A stretch of DNA of 64,000 nucleotides, taken from the NCBI GenBank assembly GCA_949751835.1, contig CATKHK010000059.1, positions 186,001 through 250,000 of the forward strand, in the 5' to 3' direction. Both the position numbers and the translations under genes were made by a program. The DNA comes from Blepharisma japonicum. Its lineage: Eukaryota; Ciliophora; Heterotrichea; Heterotrichida; Blepharismidae. Shown one piece after another: positions 55,662 through 64,000 of this stretch. Numbering within the stretch: position 1 is the first letter of the stretch; each line of letters opens with the position of its first letter. Under the pieces are notes generated by a model. That model had not been told where the DNA came from and did no database searches. It worked only from the letters and a program-made list of their open reading frames with translations.

Positions 55662-55710
55662 TATAGCTAAATTCTTTAATTAATAAATATAATTTAATAA
55701 TTTATATAAA

Positions 55711-57378
55711 TTATTTTAAATCCCTCGCAGATAATTTTTGATAAATTTTTTCAAGCTTTTCAAGTTTCTTCTTTTTCTTATCCAGCTTGCTGTGTCTTTT
55801 TACTGTTTTTTGGCTGATCTTTTGCTCTTCCTCTTCTTCTTTTGTTTTCATATCCAAAATTTTTTGCCTAATGCTTGATTCCATCGCAAGCGATTTTTTG
55901 GTTGATTTAGGGGAAAGCTGAAGCTCAGATATTGATTTAGTTCTTGTCTTTGAATTTGACCTTGACCTCGATCTTGACCTTGATTTTGATGAAGATTTTG
56001 ACCTTTTTCTGTCTGGAGTCAAACTGCTTGTGGATTTTACTTTTTTACTTAATTTTAGTTTTGGTGACTTTGATCTTGATTTATGTTTTAATTCATGAGA
56101 ATCATCATCTTTGCTGCGTTTTTCTGCATCTGAACTAACTGATCTTTTATGCCTACTTTGGTTAAGAGATGTGTCAAGCTCTTGAAGTGTTTTTGTAAGA
56201 GGAGAAATCGGTGGTTTGTCAGGCTTTTCAGTTTTTCTTATTGAAGACTTGAATTTAGGAGATAGTGGAGGAACTGAATTTTTTCCATAAAATTTAGAAG
56301 CTAAGGATTTGACTTCTTTTTTTAGATCTTGCTGAGAATTAAAATATTTTTTAACTAAATCGCCAATCTTATTGACTGTTTCAGTTACTTTTTCAGTTAT
56401 ATTTTTCTCAATTTCATCAGTATCAATAGGACGAATTCCTTGAGCAATTTCTATTTTTTTAATTTCTTTTGCAGTGGCCACAAGAAATTGCTCTAAATCT
56501 TTCACTGCTCTTTCACAGTCAGAAATTTTACTTGTACAATCTTCAGCCAGTCTATTGCAAGTTCTTTCTGAAGCCCAAACCATTTCAGTGGCTTCTTTAA
56601 TTTCAGCATCCTTTTCCATCACTATTTTTTCAATGTAATCTTTGAAGTTTCCAAACTCTTCAAGCTTGACTCATATTTGCTTTAATTCCGGCATATCCCC
56701 TTCTGCTCCAAAACTCATTAACCCTCTAATTTCTTTATTTCTTTCTGATTTCAGTTGAAACTCATTTAATTCTTCTTCTAATCCTTTATCCCCTTCATCA
56801 GTTAATCCTTCAAAATTCTTTTTGATGCTACTTTTTCTAATTTCTGTATTATTTATTGCATGCGTAAGATAGCTCATAACTTTTTCTTCTGTTGCTTTTA
56901 AAGCAGAGTTCACATCTTTGATAAATTTTTCATAAGATTTATTTCTTTGATCTTCAGAATTTTCTGTCTTCAGAAGAACAATTTTTAGTTTTTCTTCCAA
57001 TTGAGAAATTTCTTCTTCAATATGATAGCTCCTATCTTTATTTTTGGGTCCTTCCAATCCATAATATCCGCCACCGCCATCTATTCCTTCAAGCCGAGCT
57101 TTCATTGAATTAATTTCTTCTTCTTGGGTTTCTGCATAATTCTGTTGAAGCTTCACCAGTCGTGTCAAGTTAATAATTTTTTCTTCAGCAGAATTTAGTT
57201 GTGACTGCACATTTTCTATTCTTTCACTGAAGTTTTGAGTCAATAATACAGCTTGTGAAACCCTTTCCAGCTGAACTTCTAGGAACGAAATATAGGATTG
57301 TTTGTCGATAAGATTTTCAGGGTTTTCCACTTTATGTCTTTCTCTATATTTATCCCAATATTTGGTCACTGTTGACAT
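55711..57378 (-). CDS. Coiled-coil protein with SR-rich segment, 555 aa
   Basis: One frame from ATG 57378 (MSTVTKYWDKYRERHK) to TAA 55711, with TGA as Trp near 56671 (LKQIWVKLEEF). Coiled coil covers about residues 30-350 with a Gly-rich break near 105. It is followed by an Arg/Ser-rich segment (SKSRSRSRSRSNSKTRTKS, about residues 466-484) and a Lys/Glu helix to the end. RS-rich segments recur in splicing and nuclear-speckle proteins, but the coiled-coil part has no recognised family, so the role is open. Its start codon is 12 bp head to head from the GTPase gene. Confidence 0.8.
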
Positions 57379-57390
57379 TTAAATTAATGA

Positions 57391-57900
57391 ATGAATAAAA
57401 TGGAGCACCCTACTCTTAAGCGGATCATATTTATAGGAGATTGTCAAGTTGGCAAAACTAGCATTATACATCGGTACCAGCAGCATACTTTTTCTGAACC
57501 TTATGTCCCTACATATGGGCTTGATTTTTATTCTTTAGGAATAGAAAGAAATGAAGAGATCATTCATTTGCAAATTTGAGACTCTTCGGGATCTCCAAGA
57601 TTTATTAATCAGATTAAAAATTATATGAGCAATTCAGAAATTATTGTCGTTGTTTATGATATACAAAATCGCCAGAGCTTTGAAAATACTGTATTTTGGA
57701 TCGAAAAACAAATTGATAGAAATATGCAGTATAAATTGTTTATTGTTGGAAATAAAAGTGATCCTGGAGCACAAGAAAGAGTATTTTGAGAAGAAGGCTC
57801 TATTCGTGCGAAGCAGTATAATGCTTTTTTTATGGAGGTGAGCTCTAAGTCGGGAGAAAATATTAATCATCTTTTTCAATGTCTCGCTTTTAATGTATAA
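57391..57900 (+). CDS. Rab-like small GTPase, 169 aa, no prenylation motif
   Basis: G-motifs: P-loop IFIGDCQVGKTS near residue 12, switch I Thr in YVPTYGLDF near 43, the W-D-x-x-G box LQIWDSSGSPRF near 60 (its Trp is TGA 57577-57579; the usual Gln after Gly is Ser), NKSD (VGNKSD) near 123 and the SSKSG box near 152. The order matches Rab/Rab6-type Ras-superfamily proteins. The protein stops at ...FQCLAFNV with no C-terminal CC, CxC or CaaX, so it lacks the lipid anchor expected of a Rab, and loss of the catalytic Gln suggests slow GTP hydrolysis. Either a real divergent GTPase (RJL/Rab-like) or a gene whose end is incomplete. Start could also be ATG 57400. TAA stop. Confidence 0.85.
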
Positions 57901-57936
57901 GGCAAATCCTAACTTTTTAATAATCCTAGAATAAAA

Positions 57937-60486
57937 ATGCTTCGCTATGCAAGATGTTTGGGCCGCAGGTTTTTCAGAGACTATTCTTCGGCATCTGACA
58001 TTGAAGAAGCTATACCTCCACCAAAAGCAGACAAAATGGGTGTCGTTATAAGGCATCTCCCCAGAGGCTACTCTCAGCAATCATTATCTACCCATCTTTC
58101 GGCCCTTTTCAATTCAAATGATGTTTCCCTCTTTCCTAATATCAAAGGTGAGCCTGCATATGCAGTCGTAAAATTCGATGACCCAGTTCGCTTGGAGCAG
58201 GCTTTAAGCTTAAACAAAAGGCCCTTCCTCGGAAGAAAAATCTACCTTCAAGTAATTCCCAATTAGACAATTGAAGAATTTGTGGCGGCTAGCCCTGAAA
58301 TCGCAGGAGGATTTGACCCTCGAAAAGTGATTGCATACCATTTAAGTCCACTTATGAACGAAGAAGAAATATATAAGATGTTCTCTCAAGTAGGCGACAT
58401 CATGGGGATGCACTTGCCTAGAGACTACAATACTCCTCCAATGATGATCGATGGTGGCATTAATATCCCAGAATCATTGAAAAAATTCCATTTAAGGACA
58501 GAAAAGCAAACCGATTTTAGTGGGTTTACCTCAAGGCACACTTTAAATGATGTTAGGGTTTATATTAAAGATGAAATTTCCAACCTTCAGTACAGACTAG
58601 AAGAGCAAGATATAAGTGAAGAAGTCAAAGGAATTTTTGAAGACATGTATGACCTTTGGGACTATATTCGAGCTGTCAAAGACTCTCTACACACAAACGC
58701 ATCAGATATGGAAAAAGAAATTGAGGAAAAATTCAATAATTTGTTGGGGAAAAAGGCTTCAGCCAGTCTAAGAAATGAATTGCTTGACATTTTGATGATG
58801 ATGAAACTTGACTCTAAAAAATTTATTGACTATTGGTTTATGACTAGAGGGTATGTGCATATCACATATGCCACAAGAAAACAAGCAGAAAGAGCCATTT
58901 ATTTTGGAGCTGTGGCCAGACCAGAAGGTCGCAATCTAGAAGTAGCTTTTGATAGAGGAGTTCCTGGATATTTTTACTGTGATAAACTCGTAGGAGAAGC
59001 ATTTTTCCAAGAATTCACTAAACAGAAAGATACAGAGAGAAAAGATATGCAAAGAACCTTAATTTCTCAAAAGCACCATGAAACAGCATTCAAAGACATT
59101 TTTTATAAAAAAATTGCTCAACAAACCCACTATTATGGGAGTGACGAAGAAAGAGATCCAGTTTTACAAAAAATTGTAGACAGCTATGAAGATTCAAATG
59201 AAATAAGAGAAGCTATTGATCATATTTACCCATATGGTGCAAACGAAAGAGAAGAAAAAACTAAATTTAGCAGCCCTGTAACTGATCTTGCATCTTCTGA
59301 TGACGAAATTCTTAAATTGCCTGAAGAGACAGAATATTTTGAAGATCAAAGCAGAGGAAGGCTTAATGATCCAAACCATCCTTACACTAAAAGGCTTATG
59401 GATAAATACCTTATTAATAATAGCAGCTTGCCAAAAACCACTGATGAAATTAATATGATGAGGATAAGCCCTGACTTTTTTGGCCCAAGAAAAATTCCTC
59501 CAAAGTCTGTCTGGGCAAATTTATCTGAGAAAGAAGAATTCGGAACTAGGATAATGGATATCGAACAATTCTTCCACGAAGCAATACCAAGTGAACTGAA
59601 ATTATCTCCTGAGCTCCTCACGAAAGCAAGATTTAGCGATTATCCAGAAGTCCGATATGTCTATAAGAGACCATTTAACTACTCAGATATGCCTGCTCCT
59701 AAAATGTCATCAGACACAGCTAGTAGATCTGCAGTTAAAGAAGAAATGATGACCTTTTTAAGAAGCTTGACCAGTGAGAATGCTCCTTCTGAAAAAACCC
59801 CTGAACCTCGCAACTTGTTTGGAGAAGAAGAAAATAAATTATTTAACCAAGAAACATGCAAACAACTAAGTATCCACACCGATTCTGATGAAGAAGAAAA
59901 ATTCCAAGCATGGATTAAAACAAACGTAGTTTCAGATACAAACACAAAGGACATAAGAGTGCAAATAGCACAAAATTATATGGAAATTGAAGGGTTTTTG
60001 GCAGAAATCGTTACGAAAAGTGACGTTGCCTATACAAAAAGATATATTTATGAAGGTGACGACGTGGAGGAGCATGTTAAAAATGTCAAAGAAAAATTCC
60101 CTGAGTTAGATATTACACATGCCAAGGACAAATTTGACCAGAATGTCGTCTTATTAAAATATGAGAAAAAATTCAAATTAAATCTAGACGAGGTTGAAAA
60201 AATGCACAGAAAATATTTCCAGCAGGTAAAAAACAACCCTGATGAGCTAGAGATTGATGAAGAAGATGAAGAACTTGTGCAAAAATTCAATAACATTGAA
60301 ATGAATACAGTGGATATTTGCAATGACTTGATGAATCAAATTTATGAAAAGGCATGCAGAGAACATATGGCAAGTGAGTACAATATGGAAGATCTTGATA
60401 AATGGGGCTCAATAATTAAGGACTTAAAAGAGCATGCAGAGAAATTGGATGCAGAAACATTTGTGGAGTTTTTGAGAAATAGATAA
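57937..60486 (+). CDS. Mitochondrial RRM protein with split RNA-recognition motif, 844 aa
   Basis: Joined from 57937-58251 and 58267-60486 across a 15-nt intron; the upstream frame alone would end after 109 codons. The N-terminus (MLRYARCLGRRFFRDYSS) is a good mitochondrial presequence. RRM1 covers about residues 34-105 (GVVIRHLPRGYSQQSL; PAYAVVKFDDPVRLEQAL). RRM2 seems split: its first half is KVIAYHLSPLMNEEEIYKMF (about 124-143), its second half GYVHITYATRKQAERAIYFG (about 300-319), with roughly 140 helical residues between. The rest is acidic/helical (EELVQKFNNIEMNTVDICN) with no known domain. A mitochondrial RNA or ribosome factor is inferred, not shown. Trp are TGG; TAA stop. Confidence 0.82.
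58252..58266 (+). other. 15-nt intron (GTAATTCCCAATTAG)
   Basis: Phase 0, GT...AG, ending in an in-frame TAG. Removal links the RRM1 end (KIYLQ) to TIEEFVAASPEI without changing frame. Confidence 0.88.
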
Positions 60487-60693
60487 ACTAGGTTAAAATA
60501 GAATCTTAATATATCAGTTGCTCTTTTTCAATTAAACTTAATTATCAATTCAGCACATTAACTACCAATAGTAATGAATTAGCATCAATTGTCTTTAGAT
60601 CCTACTAAATTGCAAGATAAAAATTATACTCAGACTGATTTTTATAAAAAATTCAAGCTTCCTAATTTTTCTTGTTTCAAAACAGCTATATAA

Positions 60694-61686
60694 ATGGATC
60701 AAGAGCGTGTAATAGAGCATGAACGAACAATAGTTGAATTAGATGCAAATGTTTTTGCTGTGAAATGGAGCATGGATGATTCGCAAATTGCGACAGCAGG
60801 CTCAAATGGCACTATCAAAATTTATTCTGCAGCTACCGGGAACTGGATCAGAACCTTAAATTGTCGAATAGGAATAGATGCCTTACCAGTTACATCGATT
60901 CAATTCCGACCCTTAATATCTCAAGCTAAAACTAAACATATTCTAGTAGCAACTACAGCTGAAGGATATATTATCCATTGGCATTCTACTTCAGGGAAAA
61001 TCCTGCATACAATTGGTGTGGAAAACAGTCAAGTGCTTTCTGTCAATTATGACTCCGAAGGCAAATATTTCGCAGTGGGCTGTGAAGATATGCACGTTAG
61101 AGTTTATGATGAATCAACAAAAACTCTTATTTCTGATATGCTACCTGGCGAAGGAGAAAGATCTGGGCACGGAAATAGAATATTTAAAGTCAGATGGTTT
61201 GGAGACCAAACTGTTATCAGCGGTGGATGGGATAATAATGTTTTGATATGGGATGTCAGAACCCATAGAGCGCAAAAGTGTATTTATGGACCTCATATAT
61301 GTGGAGACGCTATTGATGTGAAAGGAAATGAACTATTAACAGGCAGCTATACAAATAATGACCAAATCCAAATCTGGACTCTTCCTAATGGAGAAAATGT
61401 ATTCACATCCACTCTCCGAAATGAAAATAAGCCTTGCATGCTTTATGCAGCTCAATACAGCAAGTTTGATAGTGGTGCTATTTTTGCTGTGGGTGGATCA
61501 GGCAGTAACGAGGCTTACTTTTATGACTCATTGACTCTGAGACCATTTGCAGTGCTTTCGAACTTAACTAAGTCAGTTTATGGGATTGACTTTGCCAATA
61601 CATCAAATAGGGCAGCTATATGCAGTGGAGACGACACTGTGCGAGTATTTGAAATAAGTAAATCTCGGATTGTCTCAGAAGTTTAA
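60694..61686 (+). CDS. WD40-repeat protein, 330 aa
   Basis: A single seven-bladed propeller: FAVKWSMDDSQIATAGSNGT near residue 22, SIQFRPL near 69, HWHSTSGKILHTIG near 96, VNYDSEGKYFAVGCEDMHV near 115, VRWFGDQTVISGGWDNNVLI near 166, WDVRTHRAQKC near 186 and GIDFANTSNRAAICSGDDTV near 297. No extra domain. The blades are regular and there is no TGA codon. Many ciliate WD40 proteins of this size are scaffolds, so no specific function is claimed. ATG 60694 directly follows an in-frame-like TAA of a short leader. TAA stop. Confidence 0.87.
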   Translation: MDQERVIEHERTIVELDANVFAVKWSMDDSQIATAGSNGTIKIYSAATGNWIRTLNCRIGIDALPVTSIQFRPLISQAKTKHILVATTAEGYIIHWHSTSGKILHTIGVENSQVLSVNYDSEGKYFAVGCEDMHVRVYDESTKTLISDMLPGEGERSGHGNRIFKVRWFGDQTVISGGWDNNVLIWDVRTHRAQKCIYGPHICGDAIDVKGNELLTGSYTNNDQIQIWTLPNGENVFTSTLRNENKPCMLYAAQYSKFDSGAIFAVGGSGSNEAYFYDSLTLRPFAVLSNLTKSVYGIDFANTSNRAAICSGDDTVRVFEISKSRIVSEV

Positions 61687-61751
61687 GGTGAATTCATTAA
61701 AACTAATCCTTAATATACTAATTAGCTTAAAAGCTCTCATATTTGTTTTAA

Positions 61752-64000
61752 ATGGCCGAAGTTTCTGATTCAAATACAAAGCGCATTCTTTATGTCAATG
61801 GTTTTGAACTCAATCAAATCCATGATTTCCAGTCAAATTATGTAAGCACAACCAAGTACAACCTAGTGACCTTTTTCCCACTGAGTCTTTTGGAGCAATA
61901 TAAAAGACTCCCAAATGTGTATTTCCTCATTATTGTAATTCTTCAATCAATTCCTCAGATTACTCCTTTGAGGTCTTGATCAGGCTTGGTTGCAGTTGTA
62001 TTTATTTTGGCAGTCAGCATGATTAGAGAAGGGTTTGAAGACTATCTGAGGTATAAATCAGATAAAGAAACTAACTCAGCCAAGACTATGATTTACCTTA
62101 ATGGGAAATTTGAAGAAGCAACCTTTAAAGAAGTGCAAGTAGGCAATGTAGTTTTAGTGCAGAAAGATGAAGCTTTCCCATGCGACCTCGTTATGCTATC
62201 TTCTTCAGCTGATAATGGCATTGCGTATATTGAAACGTCAAGCCTGGATGGAGAAAAAACTTTAAAACCGAGGCAGGCGGTAATTGCTACAATGAATGAT
62301 ACGAGAAAAGATGATATCATAAGGATTTTTTCACTTATTGAGTGTGAACATCCCAATGCAAGGCTTTACCACTTTTCAGGATCTTTGGATTACAACGATA
62401 AAAAGCAACCTCTCGATAAAAACAATTTGCTGCTAGCTGGAGCATTTCTTAGAAACACTGCATGGGTAGTTGGAGCAGCTGTTTATACTGGAAAAGAGAC
62501 AAAGTTAAGACAAAACCTTATGTCGAGAAAATCAAAGCAGAGCTTTATTGAAAGGAAGACTAATCAATATATTGTAGGCATTTTAGCAGCCCAGACTGGA
62601 TTTTGTGTGATCATGGCTATTTTATATGGAGTTTGGAGCTATCAAGAATATGATGACCACTACTACCTGTCAGATCCTGACTATAACGCAGGTCTTCAAG
62701 GTTTCTTGAATTATTTTACTTATTTTTTGCTTTTGAATACGATGCTTCCAATATCATTAATAGTTTCTTTGGAAATAATCAAAATAGCGCAAGGGTTCTT
62801 TATGCAGCAAGATCTCGAGATGTATAGCACTATTAGAGACCGCCCCTGCCATGTATCTGCATTCTCGCTAAACGAAGAGCTCGGGATGATTGAGCATATT
62901 TTTTCTGATAAAACTGGCACCTTGACGTCTAACAGGATGCAATTCAAGCTCTGCACTGTTGGGAATAAAATGTATGGGGAGAAGCAATTCTTAATCAGTC
63001 GACAATATAGCTCAAAAGTAACTAGAAAAACCAATCAAATTATTTTTACATTTAAAGTTGAAGAAATAGAGAATGATTTATATGGAAAAGAAGGAGATGC
63101 TCCCTTGAGTACTCCAGTGGTTATGGAAATGTCATATGGAAAAGAGGGACTTTATAGCCAAAAAGAGCTGCTTGATCAATTTGTCAAGTGTATGTCGATT
63201 TGCCATGAATGCTTAATTGAAGAAAATGAAAATAAAGAAAGCAATTATATAGGTCAAAGTCCTGATGAGATCGTACTTGTAGACTTTGCAGCACACATAG
63301 GCTATAAATATGATAAGCTAAAAGCAGGGGTTATGGATATAAAGAGGCTCCATTTTGGTATGGAAGATCAATGCGATTTACTGCGGTTTGAAAAGTGTGC
63401 TACGCTGGAATTCAATTCTGACAGAAAAAGAAATTCGGTTATAGTTAAAGATTTACAGACAAATAAAATTATTCTTTACACAAAAGGAGCAGATAATGAG
63501 ATAAAGAAGCGTTTATCTCATGAAAATCTTAAAGCTTACCTTGATAAAGTTTCTAATGATTTACAGACATACTCAGAAAGAGGATATCGTACGCTGATGT
63601 TTACATATAAAATATTAGAGGAAGCAAACTATATAGAGTGAAAGCGACGATTTGACGAAGCAAGCACCTCAATTGAAGGAAGAGAAGAAAGAATCGACAA
63701 GCTTGCAGAAGAAATTGAGCAGGATTTATTCTTATTAGGCTGTACTGCAGTTGAAGATTCTTTGCAAGATGATGTCCCTCAAACTATCCAAGCACTTCTT
63801 TCGGCTGGAATCAACGTTTGGATGTTAACTGGTGATAAGCTAGAAACTGCAGAAAATATTGGCAAAACCTGCTCATTAGTTGATGAAAACATGGTTGTCG
63901 AAAGATGTCCAGGAAATTTATCTTTAGATGATTGTTTAGAATGTATGATATACATAAACAATAGATTTGAAAGTGAGAAAAAAGATAAACCCGCAGCTTT
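61752..64000 (+). CDS. P4-ATPase (phospholipid flippase), 5' part, runs off the window
   Basis: About 750 residues from ATG 61752, open to the right edge when TGA is Trp (61977-61979, RSWSGL; 63639-63641, YIEWKRRF). Motifs: NYVSTTKYNLVTFFPLSLLEQ near residue 30, the A-domain loop SSLDGEKTLKPRQA near 165 (canonical DGETNLK, so Thr-Asn is replaced by Lys-Thr), MLPISLIVSLEIIK near 335, the phosphorylation site [15 protein letters not shown] near 386, IGQSPDEIVLV near 500, KGADNEI near 580 and NVWMLTGDKLETAENI near 690. The invariant Glu of the A-loop and the phosphorylated Asp are kept. The C-terminal membrane region lies outside the window. It is clearly a different paralogue from the flippase at 21544-24888. 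Confidence 0.9.

Noticed and set aside
55930-56010. Short tandem-repeat-like DNA (TGACCTTGA pattern)
   Set aside because: It is the coding sequence of the Arg/Ser-rich segment of the gene at 55711-57378, not an independent repeat.
60574-60693. Open stretch of about 38 codons directly before the WD40 start
   Set aside because: It has no ATG and its frame closes with TAA just before ATG 60694; no 15-nt intron links it to a start, so it is more likely leader sequence.

Overview
This is a gene-dense, AT-rich nuclear window from a ciliate, most likely the somatic (macronuclear) genome of a heterotrich close to Blepharisma. Two features of the sequence point there. (1) UGA is read as tryptophan. 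At least 14 open frames are interrupted only by TGA, and the TGA codons fall on family-invariant Trp positions (CDC5L Myb repeats, RCC1 blades, a mitochondrial carrier, the WDxxG motif of a small GTPase, the P4-ATPase W-x-LTGDK loop). Every intact gene whose end is inside the window ends in TAA (nearly all) or TAG (two), none in TGA. (2) Introns are exactly 15 nt, GT...AG; five are visible because each carries an in-frame stop. Organism assignment is inference from code plus intron length; no rRNA is present.

Layout. 1-5 kb: tail of an unknown gene, two coiled-coil proteins and the kinetochore protein NUF2. 5-14 kb: a decayed tubulin cofactor C relic, then the 2,895-residue axonemal protein CFAP47. 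14.2-16.4 kb: a gene-poor AT-rich stretch holding one small, possibly myristoylated ORF. 16.4-25 kb: CFAP410, an unknown protein with a CaaX-like end, a TTLL6/13-type tubulin ligase, aspartate aminotransferase and a P4-ATPase flippase. 25-33 kb: an EF-hand/WD40 protein of WDR49/CFAP337 type and an importin-7/8-like karyopherin. 32.7-41.7 kb: a Cys-rich surface protein, a small membrane protein, PTPA, CDC5L, a 111-residue coiled-coil protein with a 10-codon first exon, NAXD, a C2H2 zinc-finger protein and an unknown protein. 42-43 kb: a broken class III nucleotide cyclase. 43-50 kb: small coiled-coil genes, an 818-residue helical protein, an RCC1-repeat protein, a PP2C phosphatase and a small BORC/BLOC-like helical protein. 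50-64 kb: an intron-containing unknown, a mitochondrial nucleotide-type carrier, an LRR protein, an SLC37-like antiporter, a coiled-coil SR-rich protein, a Rab-like GTPase without a prenylation motif, a mitochondrial-type RRM protein, a WD40 protein and the start of a second P4-ATPase.

Genes are monocistronic and in mixed orientation, with very short spacers (start codons as close as 12 bp head to head, ends 29-70 bp apart tail to tail). Several products belong to cilia and microtubules (CFAP47, CFAP410, TTLL, WDR49-like, TBCC relic, NUF2), which fits a heavily ciliated cell, but there is no evidence of operons. I saw no transposase, CRISPR, rRNA or tRNA. Because 15-nt introns preserve frame, extra introns without an in-frame stop could be hidden inside the open frames given here.
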